From contig NZ_MTHB01000198.1 in the NCBI RefSeq assembly GCF_002220365.1, forward strand, positions 31,667 through 95,666: a stretch of 64,000 nt of DNA, given 5' to 3'. The notes below the pieces were generated by a model. That model was not told the DNA's origin and did no database searches. It saw only the letters and a list, made by a program, of their open reading frames with translations. This document shows, one piece after another, positions 8,885 through 17,306 of this stretch; position 1 is the first letter of the stretch; each line of letters opens with the position of its first letter. The translations under genes and the position numbers were made by a program. The stretch comes from Caballeronia sordidicola. Its GTDB lineage: Bacteria; Pseudomonadota; Gammaproteobacteria; Burkholderiales; Burkholderiaceae.

Positions 8885-9206
8885 TAACTTGGTGCGCCAA
8901 TGATACTGGATGACGATTCCAGGCTAGAAGTCCATCACGTAAAAACTGACCTCAACGAACCTGTTTCCATCGAGCCATCCAGGCTTAATTTCAATTTACT
9001 CAGAAATTTCAAACTCCGCACTCAGTGGCAGGCGGTTGCGCAATCGTGACGTCTTGTGGCCGGCTGCGGACCGTAACTGCGTGTTACCAATTTCGCAAGC
9101 CGCTTTCACTTGTGAGCACGACTCGCACATAGACTCCAGCGACTGGACGGCATCTGAGTCCGATGCATCTTGGCATGGTCACCGCCTCATCACATTGGAG
9201 AGACCA
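8885..9206. other. intergenic region, LacI gene promoter side
   Basis: A 322-bp region between the LacI-type gene and a small plus-strand gene. The only structure I can point to is the imperfect palindrome TTGGTGCGCCAA at 8889-8900. An upstream extension of the 9207 frame (from 9036) has no plausible start signal. Confidence 0.35.
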
Positions 9207-9455
9207 ATGCTACGAATCCGTAGCCTTCGAGTGACCGCGCAGTTGGCAGACACCGAGATGTGCGCCGAGTACTGCGCTCAGACCGGCCGTCTTCGCATCC
9301 TTAAAGACGGCGTCCCACTGCGCGAATGGTTTCCGCCCAACTCGTGGATTGCCATTGCGTCGGTCGCTGGCGCGCGCAATTGGGGAACGCGGCCCGATTC
9401 GAATGAGCTTCGCGCGTTGCTGCAAAGCCAGATGTCGCTGCTGCATATCGGCTAG
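9207..9455 (+). CDS. small hypothetical protein
   Basis: An 82-residue protein starting at an ATG preceded by GGAGAG 5 nt upstream. It contains 'GRLRILKDGVPLREWFPP' and a basic N-terminus; no domain, signal peptide or membrane segment is recognised. Coding is supported only by the ribosome site and the uninterrupted frame. It converges with the HU gene, whose terminator lies just after its stop. Confidence 0.4.
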   Translation: MLRIRSLRVTAQLADTEMCAEYCAQTGRLRILKDGVPLREWFPPNSWIAIASVAGARNWGTRPDSNELRALLQSQMSLLHIG

Positions 9456-9532
9456 TCGTCGCGGGCGTCTGGGTATGGCATTTTGCCATCCCATTGCTGC
9501 GCCGACGTTGTCGACAACGACGATGAATGGAA

Positions 9533-9565
9533 AACGCCCCTCGGATTTTCATCGCGAGGGGCGTT
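9533..9565 (-). terminator. Rho-independent terminator of the HU gene
   Basis: AACGCCCCTCG (9533-9543) and CGAGGGGCGTT (9555-9565) form an 11-bp perfect stem with an 11-nt loop. On the minus strand the stem ends in TTTT. It lies 22 nt after the HU stop codon. The plus-strand reading lacks a T tract. Confidence 0.8.
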
Positions 9566-9586
9566 ATCACCTGAGAACGGTTTCGC

Positions 9587-10063
9587 TTACAGCGCTGCGT
9601 CCTTCAGTTTCTTCAGCGGGCGAACCTTGAGGCGCACCGAAGCTGGCTTCGCAGCAAACCATTTGTCTTCACCCGAGAACGGGTCCTTGCCGAAGCGCTT
9701 CTTCTTGGCCGGTACGTCCTGTGCGACAACTTTCAGCAGACCCGGTAGCGTAAACTCCTTCGCGCCCTTCTTGTGAACCGATGCCAGCACGGTTTCTTCC
9801 AGCGCCGCCATCAACGCCTTCGCCGCCTTGAGCTCCACGCCTGAGCGCTCGGCCAGGTAAACGGTCAACGATGCCTTCGTGAATGAATCCTTGATAGGTT
9901 TCAAGGGAGCGGCCGCAACGGACTTCTTCACCGCAGGTGCAACCGCTTTCTTCACGACTGGCGCAGCAGCTTTCTTGCTGGCAGGTGCTGCTTTCTTCGT
10001 AGCGGGTGCTACTGCTTTCTTCGCAACGGGAGTCGCAGCTTTCTTCGTAGTAGTTGTTGCCAT
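9587..10063 (-). CDS. HU/IHF-family DNA-binding protein with Ala/Lys/Pro-rich N-terminal tail
   Basis: A 158-residue nucleoid protein. Residues 1-55 are repeats of K-K-A-x-A-P, a histone H1-like disordered basic tail. Residues 60-150 carry the HU fold: 'SFTKASLTVYLAERSGVELK', 'EFTLPGLLKVV', and the DNA-binding arm region 'KRFGKDPFSGEDKWFAAKPAS' with the conserved F-x-P-x-x-G-x pattern modified. Such tailed HU proteins are characteristic of Burkholderiales. ATG 10063 is preferred over 10084 because a GAGG site precedes it at good spacing. It is divergent from the H-NS-like gene at 10559 and ends in a strong terminator. Role: DNA bending and compaction. Confidence 0.88.
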   Translation of the reverse strand: MATTTTKKAATPVAKKAVAPATKKAAPASKKAAAPVVKKAVAPAVKKSVAAAPLKPIKDSFTKASLTVYLAERSGVELKAAKALMAALEETVLASVHKKGAKEFTLPGLLKVVAQDVPAKKKRFGKDPFSGEDKWFAAKPASVRLKVRPLKKLKDAAL

Positions 10064-10558
10064 ATATTCCTCGCTTCTAGTCAAAGGTTGCCCAAGACCT
10101 TTGCCTTTGCGCCGTCACCGACTAACGCAAAGGTACAAATCCTCGGGTTGGGCGCCAGCGTACCAATACCGACATGAAGAAGCAACGTCTGAGGCCATGA
10201 ATTAAGGGGTTTTCGCACGAAAATCACGAAAATGGCGACACGTACCTCGCTTCATGCCTGCCGTTCCAATAAAACCTTTGCGCAATGTGGCTTGGAATGC
10301 GCTCAGAGACGGCCGAATCAAATAACAGAGATACATCTCGGACGGTCACTGCTTGGCGAAAAGCAGCGCCTCTTCTCACACGAAATCGACGTTATCGAGT
10401 GCACATAAGTGTCCGCGCAGAGACTCAAATTGCGAGAGACGTTCACCGGTCCTGCCGTAATTGTTCGTTGCAGCTGTGTTACCCGAAGACCTTATCAGCG
10501 CTTTCACACTCTCAAAGCTCGTGGCATAGTGCGGCCATGTCCCTTTAAGGAGAGCGCA
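10064..10558. other. divergent intergenic region between HU and H-NS genes
   Basis: A 495-bp region that must hold both divergent promoters. An open frame at 10285-10548 lacks a ribosome site and any family resemblance. An AAGGAG site at 10548-10553 belongs to the H-NS-like gene. I see no convincing palindrome or RNA element. Confidence 0.35.
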
Positions 10559-11287
10559 ATGCCATCCCTCGAACAAATCCAGGCGAAGATGAAAAAGCTG
10601 CAGGTCCAAGCCGATGCTTTGATTGCAAAAAAGGCGCAAACGGCGGTCGACCAAATCCGAAAGATCATGTTGGCGCACGGTCTGACTACTGAAGACATCG
10701 AGGCCAAAGCAAAGGCAAATCGCGAAGCGAAAGCGGCGAACGGGAGTGCTTCCAAGGTCAAAGCCAAGGCTACCGGTAGTCCAAAGGGCGCAACCCTGCC
10801 GAAATTTCAACACCCCAAGACCGGCGCGACTTGGACGGGCCATGGTCGCGCGCCAGCCTGGATTGCTAACGTCAAGGACCGCAGCAAATTCCTGATTGAA
10901 ACGGGTGCTGACGCTAGCCACGCAGCGACCGCCGGTACGGTGAGCAAGGCGAAGACCACCGTCAAGAAAGCCGCGGCAGTTGCCGGCGCTGTTGTTCACA
11001 AAGGGCAGCGTAAAGGGCCGCAGCCTGCGAAATACCTCGACCCGAAGACGGGCGCGACATGGAGTGGACGCGGCCCGGCGCCTACGTGGCTTGCAGCTGC
11101 AAAAGACCGTTCAAAGTTCTTGATTGCCGCTGCCGACACGGTCGTCACTACGGGCAGCGCTACAGGAAACATTAGCAAACCAAAGTCTTCGGCTGTCAAC
11201 GGTACGGTTGCAAAGCAGGCTGCGACCAAGAAGGGAGTGGCAAAGAAGGCAGCAGCAGAAAAGGCCGCTACAGTCGCTGAGTCGTAA
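10559..11287 (+). CDS. H-NS-family nucleoid protein with two tandem DNA-binding domains
   Basis: A 242-residue protein. Residues 1-60 form a charged, helical oligomerisation region ('EQIQAKMKKLQVQADALIAK', then 'IRKIMLAHGLTTEDI'). Two H-NS C-terminal domains follow: near residues 82-113 ('HPKTGATWTGHGRAPAWI', then 'KDRSKFLI') and near residues 155-188 ('DPKTGATWSGRGPAPTWL', then 'KDRSKFLI'). Each has the 'TWxGxGxxPxW' DNA minor-groove loop. Ala/Lys-rich linkers separate them, and the tail is Ala/Lys-rich. Most Burkholderia H-NS proteins are about 100-130 residues with one such domain, so this looks like an internal duplication. AAGGAGAG lies 6 nt before the ATG. Expected to bind and bridge AT-rich DNA. 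Confidence 0.88.
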   Translation: MPSLEQIQAKMKKLQVQADALIAKKAQTAVDQIRKIMLAHGLTTEDIEAKAKANREAKAANGSASKVKAKATGSPKGATLPKFQHPKTGATWTGHGRAPAWIANVKDRSKFLIETGADASHAATAGTVSKAKTTVKKAAAVAGAVVHKGQRKGPQPAKYLDPKTGATWSGRGPAPTWLAAAKDRSKFLIAAADTVVTTGSATGNISKPKSSAVNGTVAKQAATKKGVAKKAAAEKAATVAES

Positions 11288-11464
11288 GCGTTGCATGGTC
11301 ACCGTCTAGACCACCGGTGCCAGAATTGCAAAAGTAGTTCCCTACCCACTTTATCAAATCAAATGGTAGGGACTATTTTGTCAACAGTAGAAAAACGGGT
11401 AGCACACGCAGAGGCAAGCGCTGCTACCCGTGATCTGGGCGGGCGCCAGTGCGTCGGCGCACGT

Positions 11465-11960
11465 GAGCGCAGACGCGTTGGGGAGATCATTGCCGCCATC
11501 AATGCAGGCGGGTTCGACGCGATCTATCTCGACCTGCGCGGCGCGATGGTGACCGAACAGCACGACGACGCCGAAGGCGAATTCCCGAACGCGTGCGCCG
11601 GAGTGTCGGCAATCGCATACCGGTGGTCGTCTCACGGGATCTTCATGCGAACGTCACCCCGCACATGTTCAAGCATGCCAACGCCCTCGTGGCATACCGG
11701 ACCCATCCTCACGTCGACATGGCGTGTACCAGCGAACGTGCTGCGCTGATTCTCGAAGAACGGGTGTCGCAAGGGCACCCGTTGCACTGTGCGGTTCGTC
11801 GCGTGCCGTTTTTAATTCCGGTGATTCGAACACAATGTGCATGGTGCGCGCGCTCTTGCGCATCGAACCTGAACGGATGAAGATCCTCGTGAACAAGGGC
11901 TCGGTTCCGCGGCCTATATCAACGCCTGTTCTGCCAGCGCTGTGCCATTGGGTAGGAAAA
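11465..11960 (+). pseudogene. MlrC/M81-family peptidase remnant
   Basis: 'GEIIAAINAGGFDAIYLDLR' plus 'GAMVTEQHDDAEGEF' matches the N-terminal domain of MlrC (microcystinase C-like, peptidase M81). After a frameshift near 11590 the match continues as 'IPVVVSRDLHANVTPHMFKH' and 'ALVAYRTHPHVDMACTSERA'. Near 11820 the sequence jumps to 'IEPERMKILVNKGSV', which resembles the C-terminal domain, implying an internal deletion. N- and C-terminal ends are missing. Full-length members have about 490 residues. Not functional. Confidence 0.75.
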
Positions 11961-12240
11961 GATGATTCTGTCGCGGTGAGGAAAATCGGAAAAAGTCGAT
12001 ACGATACGGATAAAAATGCTTATTTTGCAAGATCCTGGAACCGTTCGGCGACTGAATGATGCCATCGGCATTCGCTCTTCATCTCCCCTTTCGCTACCAT
12101 GTGCATGAGTTCGATACCGCCTAAAATGATGCGGGCGCAACGAAAGCGCTTAAATCCTAGCCTTGGCATTGCGCCAAGGTGCTGGGGCGCCGGGATGCGC
12201 TTTTGTTCGAACTTCATATCCAACAACAACTACTCCCCCC
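11961..12240. other. intergenic region downstream of glmS
   Basis: About 280 bp with no gene I can support. A 7-bp perfect hairpin (CCTTGGC/GCCAAGG, 12161-12179) lies 62 bp past the glmS stop but lacks a T tract on either strand, so I do not call it a terminator. Confidence 0.35.
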
Positions 12241-14070
12241 TCACTCCACCGTCACCGACTTGGCCAGATTCCGCGGCTTATCAATATCCGTTCCCCGTGC
12301 GAGCGCCGCATGAAATGCCAGCAGTTGCATGGGAATAGTATGCAAGATAGGTGATAGCAATCCGTAGTACTCCGTAAGCCGAATCACTTCAATACCAGGA
12401 CTCGGCGAGATGCCACAATCGGCATCGGCGAATACGAATAGCTTGCCGCTGCGCGCACTCACCTCATGCATATTTGACTTGAGCTTTTCCAGCAACCGAT
12501 CATTAGGCGCAACTGCTACCACCGGCATCTCGTCGCTAACCAGCGCAAGAGGACCGTGCTTCAACTCGCCGGCGGGGTACGCTTCGGCATGGATATACGA
12601 GATCTCCTTCATCTTGAGGGCACCCTCCAGAGCGACCGGATAGTGCATGCCGCGCCCAAGAAACAGGATGTTCTGCCTTCTCGTAAGTTGCTCTGCCCAA
12701 TCTATGATCTGCGGCTCCAGCGCAAGCACTTTCGTGATCGCGTCCGGAAGATGGCGAAGCGCGCGAAGATGGGTTTGCTCATCCTGTTCTGACAACCGCT
12801 GACGCGCCTGAGCCAGCGTCAACGCCAGGAGGAACAACGCGACTAGTTGCGTGGTGAAGGCCTTCGTCGATGCCACGCCAATCTCTATCCCCGCCCGTGT
12901 AAAGAAGGTCAGCGCGCATTCACGAGCCAATGCACTAGTCGGCACGTTGCAGATCGCGAGCGTATTCAGCATGCCCTGCTGCCTGGCGACTTGCACCGCG
13001 CCCAGGACATCCGCCGTCTCTCCGCTTTGCGACACCGCGACAACCAGCGTCTTCGGATTCGGCACGCTTTCGCGATACCGGTATTCACTTGCGATCTCCA
13101 CGCTCACCGGCAACTGTGCGAGGCTTTCTATCCAATACTTGGCGGTCAGTGCCGCGTGATAACTTCCGCCACACGCGAGCAGCAGCACGGAATCCGCGGA
13201 TTTCAGCACGCGCCAGGCGTTATCGCCGAATAACTCCGGCATGATCGATGTAACGTCCTGAAGCGTGTCGGCGACCGCTTGCGGCTGTTCGAAAATTTCC
13301 TTCTGCATGTAGTAACGATAAAGCCCCAGGTCAGCCGCCCCGCTGTGCGCCGCGACGGTATGCACGCGGCGCTCGACGCGGCGGCCATCAGCGTCTTCTA
13401 CCCGATGCCGGTGAAGTTGGATATCGACTACATCGCCGTTCTCCAGGTAGACAATCTGATCGGTGACGTTCGACAACGCAATGGCGTCCGACGCCAGGAA
13501 GTTCTCGCCGTCGCCGATGCCGACCACCAAGGGCATGCCATCGCGCGCGCCGACGAGCCGATGCGGCTCGTCGCGGCATAGCACGGCAATGGCATAGCTC
13601 CCACGCAGTTGAGTCACCGCTTCCTTGACGGCTTCGAACAAGTCGCCGTTGTACAAATGATCGATCAGATGCGCGATCACCTCGCTGTCGGTCTGACTGG
13701 CGAAAACATAGCCGCTTTTCTCAAGCTCCGCGCGCAACTCCTCGTGATTTTCAATGATCCCGTTGTGCGAAAGTGCTATTCGTGGTGCTTCTGCGTTCGG
13801 TGAAAAATGCGGATGCGCATTCGCCGTCACCGGCTTGCCGTGCGTCGCCCAACGCGTATGAGCAATCCCCGTATAACCGGACAAGGCTTCGCTGGAGATC
13901 ACGTCCTGCAAGTGCGCAACGCGATCGACGCTACGAGCCCGCACCAGTTTTCCCGCCTGATATAACGCGACACCACACGAGTCGTAGCCGCGATATTCGA
14001 GGCGTTTAAGGCCATCGACCAGATTAGGCAGGATGTTGCGTTGCGCGACCGCGCCGACAATTCCACACAT
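12241..14070 (-). CDS. glmS: glutamine-fructose-6-phosphate aminotransferase (isomerising)
   Basis: A 609-residue enzyme of full normal length. It converts fructose 6-phosphate and glutamine to glucosamine 6-phosphate, the first step of UDP-GlcNAc synthesis for peptidoglycan and LPS. It starts 'MCGIVGAVAQ' with the catalytic Cys directly after Met; 'LEYRGYDSCGVAL' and 'HTRWATHGKP' are in the class II glutaminase domain (1-240). Two SIS domains follow ('LACGGSYHAALTAKYWIE', 'SQSGETADVLGA', 'STKAFTTQLVALF', 'LGRGMHYPVALEGALKMKE'). The end 'KPRNLAKSVTVE' is canonical. The start at 14070 is fixed by the N-terminal Cys. It is divergent from the Lrp-type gene, with a repeat array between them. No glmS ribozyme is expected or seen. 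Confidence 0.97.
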   Translation of the reverse strand: MCGIVGAVAQRNILPNLVDGLKRLEYRGYDSCGVALYQAGKLVRARSVDRVAHLQDVISSEALSGYTGIAHTRWATHGKPVTANAHPHFSPNAEAPRIALSHNGIIENHEELRAELEKSGYVFASQTDSEVIAHLIDHLYNGDLFEAVKEAVTQLRGSYAIAVLCRDEPHRLVGARDGMPLVVGIGDGENFLASDAIALSNVTDQIVYLENGDVVDIQLHRHRVEDADGRRVERRVHTVAAHSGAADLGLYRYYMQKEIFEQPQAVADTLQDVTSIMPELFGDNAWRVLKSADSVLLLACGGSYHAALTAKYWIESLAQLPVSVEIASEYRYRESVPNPKTLVVAVSQSGETADVLGAVQVARQQGMLNTLAICNVPTSALARECALTFFTRAGIEIGVASTKAFTTQLVALFLLALTLAQARQRLSEQDEQTHLRALRHLPDAITKVLALEPQIIDWAEQLTRRQNILFLGRGMHYPVALEGALKMKEISYIHAEAYPAGELKHGPLALVSDEMPVVAVAPNDRLLEKLKSNMHEVSARSGKLFVFADADCGISPSPGIEVIRLTEYYGLLSPILHTIPMQLLAFHAALARGTDIDKPRNLAKSVTVE

Positions 14071-14130
14071 GAGCTTGTTCCTTAGGCGGCTCCCCTTTGG
14101 AACCGATGCAGGAATGTTAAGGTTGACCTG

Positions 14131-14199
14131 ATGGAATTTAATTTCAAATTTTTTATGGATATGAAATTTACAATCGACCAAAACACTTGATGAAATTTT
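14131..14199. promoter_or_regulatory. three evenly spaced AT-rich repeats between glmS and an Lrp-type regulator
   Basis: ATGGAATTTA (14131-14140), ATGAAATTTA (14161-14170) and ATGAAATTTT (14190-14199) are direct repeats at 30- and 29-bp spacing, all on one DNA face to within part of a turn. The outer two extend to TGATGRAATTTWATTTCA. Lrp/AsnC octamers wrap DNA over phased AT-rich sites, so this array is a plausible operator for the divergent regulator at 14257, affecting itself and perhaps glmS. Seen: the repeats. Inferred: binding. Confidence 0.5.
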
Positions 14200-14256
14200 A
14201 TTTCACGCTAAGCTAGGCCCTGGTCACCATACTTGGCGCAAAAAGCGGAGCCCAAA

Positions 14257-14748
14257 GTGCCCGGAATTTATCTGGACGAACTCGACCTTCGGATCCTCGC
14301 CATCCTGCAGAAAGATTCGTCGGTCTCTAACGTCGCGCTTGCCGCGCGCGCGCATGCATCACCGCCTACGTGCTTGCGTCGCGTGAGCAAACTTAAGGAA
14401 GCGGGGGTCATCCAGCGCGAAGTGGCCATTCTCGATTACGCCAAGATCGGTCCGACATTAACCGCGATTATTGAAGTGAGTCTTGACCGGCAAGCAGCCG
14501 AGGATCTGGACGCTTTCGAAACGTACATCTGCGCGCAAGCCGTAGTGACCCAGTGTTATCGCGTGTCGCCCGGGCCGGACTTTCTGGTCGTAGCTGAAGT
14601 CGTCGACATGCTGGAATACGACGAACTCGCGCGCCGCCTGTTCAAGACCTCGTCAAACATCCGCAATGTGCGCACATTCTTTTCGACGCATCGGGCCAAG
14701 TTCGAAGCCAATGCGCCGGTAAGGATCGTGGCTGATAGAGTCAGATAA
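14257..14748 (+). CDS. Lrp/AsnC-family transcriptional regulator
   Basis: A 163-residue regulator. An N-terminal winged helix-turn-helix ('LDELDLRILAILQKDSSVS', then 'CLRRVSKLKEAGVIQREV') is followed by a RAM/ligand-binding alpha-beta domain from about residue 65 ('TAIIEVSLDRQAAEDLDAF', 'VTQCYRVSPGPDFLVV'). Members sense amino acids and form octamers. The GTG at 14257 is chosen because GGAG precedes it by 6 nt; a TTG at 14233 in the same frame would add eight residues. Divergent from glmS with phased repeats between. Its target genes cannot be told from sequence. Confidence 0.88.
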   Translation: MPGIYLDELDLRILAILQKDSSVSNVALAARAHASPPTCLRRVSKLKEAGVIQREVAILDYAKIGPTLTAIIEVSLDRQAAEDLDAFETYICAQAVVTQCYRVSPGPDFLVVAEVVDMLEYDELARRLFKTSSNIRNVRTFFSTHRAKFEANAPVRIVADRVR

Positions 14749-14780
14749 CAGGTCGTGGGTATTGGATACCCGCCGGTAAG

Positions 14781-15347
14781 CTACCGGGATGCGTTCAGCA
14801 ACTCTTCAGTCGAAACTACCGTGCAATATTCGCCGTGCAGATTTGCTAGCGACATCGCATGGACCTCGTCCGCGCTTCGCGCTCGACCGTCCCAATCCAG
14901 GCGACCGAATGTGAAGCACCCGTCCTCTACCAAATAGGTATTGAAGCCGAGGTTACCGGCCATGCGAACGGTCGTCTCAACAGAATTGTTGGTGATAACG
15001 CCCGCCACAACAAGGCTCGTATGTCCGCCCGCGCGCAGGCGCTGTTCCAGTCCAGTACCAATGAACGCATTATTCGTGCGTTTCGCGATAACCGGCTCCC
15101 CAGGCAAAGGAGCGGCTTCAGGTTTGAAGTCGTTTCCCGGTTGACCCGGACGATAGTGAGAAGCAGGTTCTGACGAATCATGGCGCACATGCCAGACCGG
15201 CCAGTTCTCTGCGCGCCAGCGCGCGAGTAGACGGCGAATTTCGGTTTCGGCCGATGGGTTGTTGCGAACGCCCCAGTCCGGATGATCGATGGCTTTTTGC
15301 AGGTCGATCAACAGAAGCACTGACCCGCGAATAGACGACGCATGCAT
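14781..15347 (-). CDS. isochorismatase-like cysteine hydrolase
   Basis: A 188-residue cysteine hydrolase family protein. It shows the 'LLLIDLQKAID' start with the catalytic Asp, Lys in 'VIAKRTNNAFIGTGLEQRL', and 'VVAGVITNNSVETTVRMAGN'. In the last motif the usual nucleophilic Cys ('TxxCVxxT') is replaced by Asn-Ser: 'ITNNSVETT'. Ser replaces Cys, as in true isochorismatases. Members hydrolyse amides, nicotinamide or vinyl ethers; the Ser favours an isochorismatase-type or altered reaction. Convergent with the Lrp gene. Confidence 0.8.
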   Translation of the reverse strand: MHASSIRGSVLLLIDLQKAIDHPDWGVRNNPSAETEIRRLLARWRAENWPVWHVRHDSSEPASHYRPGQPGNDFKPEAAPLPGEPVIAKRTNNAFIGTGLEQRLRAGGHTSLVVAGVITNNSVETTVRMAGNLGFNTYLVEDGCFTFGRLDWDGRARSADEVHAMSLANLHGEYCTVVSTEELLNASR

Positions 15348-15562
15348 AGGCTGATCTTAAGTGGGTCAATTGCGCCAAAGTATAGCTGGGACAATTTCCC
15401 GGGCCTGAGTCAAGCGGCAAAAGAGCCGCAACTCAGCAATCTTTCGGCTTTCTCAGCCGCAAGCCGTCCAACTCCGCGAAGCCAGCAGAGACCACGGATA
15501 CGTTACTCGCCGCCGAGCAAGCGAACATCTGATAATCGCAACATCGAAGCACGCCAATGCCT

Positions 15563-17116
15563 TCACACGGTCGCCAACTGGAACACGTTAACGGTATCGC
15601 GCAGCATCTGGGCCTGCTCCTGCATCGACTGAGCCGCGGCTGTCGCTTGTTCGACCATCGCGGCATTTTGCTGGGTCGTTTCATCCATTTGAGCAATGGC
15701 GATATTCACCTGCTCGATACCCCGGCTCTGCTCCTCGGACGCCACTGATATTTCGCCGATGATATCCGTGACGCGCTGCACGGCCTGAACCAGCGAGTGC
15801 ATCGTCGTGCCTGCGCGCTCCACCAGCGCCTTGCCGTCATCGACCTTGCCGGTGGACTCTTCGATCAGACTCTTGATCTCCTTGGCCGCATCCGAGCTGC
15901 GGCGTGCCAGATTGCGCACTTCGCCTGCCACTACAGCAAAACCGCGCCCTTCCTCGCCCGCTCGCGCCGCCTCGACGGCCGCGTTGAGCGCGAGAATATT
16001 CGTCTGGAAAGCGATGCCTTCGATCACGGAAATGATGTCGACCACGCGCGTGGAGCTGGCTGCAATACTTTGCATCGTCAATACGACCTGCTGTACCGCG
16101 GTCCCGCCTTCGCTCGCGATCAGCGAGGCGTTCGCCGCCATCTTGTTCGCCTGATGCGCGTTCTCCGCGTTCTGCTTAACAGTCGCGGTGAGCTGCTCCA
16201 TGCTCGCCGCGGTTTCGCTGATCGACGACGCCTGCTGCTCGGTGCGTGCCGAGAGATCGTGGTTGCCCGCCGCGATCTGCTGGGCGGCGACGGTAATGGT
16301 TTCCGTGCCTCCGCGAATCCGCCGGACTGTATCGGCGAGCCGTTGCTGCATGCGTTGCATGGCGGACAACATGCTGCTCTCGTCCAATGCGCTCAGCGCG
16401 ACCTCGTGCGACAGGTCGCCGTTCGCAATGCTCTCGGCGACAATGGTGGCATACGCCGGTTCGCCGCCCAGACTGTGCTTTACATTACGGATGATCAACA
16501 CCAGCGCCGCCGAGCTAACGCCCCCAATCAACAAGATCACGATCAGGTATTGCAGCAGGCTGACCTTGAACGCGTCGTTGATATCGTTCACGTAAACGCC
16601 CGAGATCAGGTACCAGTCCCACGGAGCGAACCGCTTGACGAAGCTGATCTTCGGCACGTGTTCCGATTTGCCCGGCAAGCGCGCCATGTATGGCACGAAA
16701 CCCTGTCCGCTTGCCTGAGCGACCTTGACCATCTCGACGAACAAAAGCTTGCCGTCCGTATCCTTGTAGTCGCTCACGTCCTTCATGCGCAGATCCGCCA
16801 GCACCGGATGCATGATGACCACCGGATGCGCGGTCGTGATGATCATGTAACCGTTTTCGGAGAAACGCATGGCTGCGAGCTTCGCCTTGGCCTGCTCCTG
16901 AGCCTGCTCGAGTGTCAGTTGATGGCTGTCCACTTGCTTCGCGTAGTCTGATACCACGCCGTAAGCCGACTCAACCACGTTTTGCACGCCGGTCTGTCGC
17001 CCTTCGGTCATGGTTTCGCGAGACTGCCACGCGGCCCATCCACCGAGGAAGAGGAGGCCAAGCCATGTAATGAGCAGCGCCAGCGATAATTTGGTGTTCA
17101 AACTGAGACGGTCCAA
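15563..17116 (-). CDS. methyl-accepting chemotaxis protein with single Cache sensor
   Basis: A 517-residue chemoreceptor. It has an N-terminal membrane segment (about 10-30), a periplasmic sCache domain ('ENGYMIITTAHPVVIMHPVL', 'DWYLISGVYVNDI'), a second membrane segment near 190-212, HAMP, and a long coiled-coil signalling domain. The signalling tip 'IEGIAFQTNILALNAAVEAA' followed by 'RAGEEGRGFAVVAGEVRNLA' binds CheW/CheA. Methylation-region Glu/Gln pairs are visible. sCache receptors usually sense organic acids or amino acids. No C-terminal CheR pentapeptide is present. It stands alone, without other che genes. Confidence 0.93.
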   Translation of the reverse strand: MDRLSLNTKLSLALLITWLGLLFLGGWAAWQSRETMTEGRQTGVQNVVESAYGVVSDYAKQVDSHQLTLEQAQEQAKAKLAAMRFSENGYMIITTAHPVVIMHPVLADLRMKDVSDYKDTDGKLLFVEMVKVAQASGQGFVPYMARLPGKSEHVPKISFVKRFAPWDWYLISGVYVNDINDAFKVSLLQYLIVILLIGGVSSAALVLIIRNVKHSLGGEPAYATIVAESIANGDLSHEVALSALDESSMLSAMQRMQQRLADTVRRIRGGTETITVAAQQIAAGNHDLSARTEQQASSISETAASMEQLTATVKQNAENAHQANKMAANASLIASEGGTAVQQVVLTMQSIAASSTRVVDIISVIEGIAFQTNILALNAAVEAARAGEEGRGFAVVAGEVRNLARRSSDAAKEIKSLIEESTGKVDDGKALVERAGTTMHSLVQAVQRVTDIIGEISVASEEQSRGIEQVNIAIAQMDETTQQNAAMVEQATAAAQSMQEQAQMLRDTVNVFQLATV

Positions 17117-17306
17117 TCTACTCTCCGATACGAGACACAGTTCATGACCCGACGCATGAGGATGCGCGCGCTGTTGTGTGCATATCGGCCGTCTGGAGGA
17201 ATTCTGAAGTCAGGAAAACACTGAGCGGTGTCAACGCGAATGCGGGAAGTTGGCAAGGCGCAGCGGCAAGCAACTCACATTGCCTATAGGGTTTGCCAAA
17301 CAATAG

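Noticed and set aside
10285..10548. 87-codon frame between HU and H-NS genes
   Set aside because: No ribosome site, no family resemblance, and it occupies the expected promoter region of the H-NS gene.
12161..12179. 7-bp perfect hairpin downstream of glmS
   Set aside because: No T tract on either strand and too short a stem to call a terminator.
15797..16951. 384-codon open frame on the plus strand
   Set aside because: Antisense to the chemoreceptor signalling domain; composition typical of a shadow frame.
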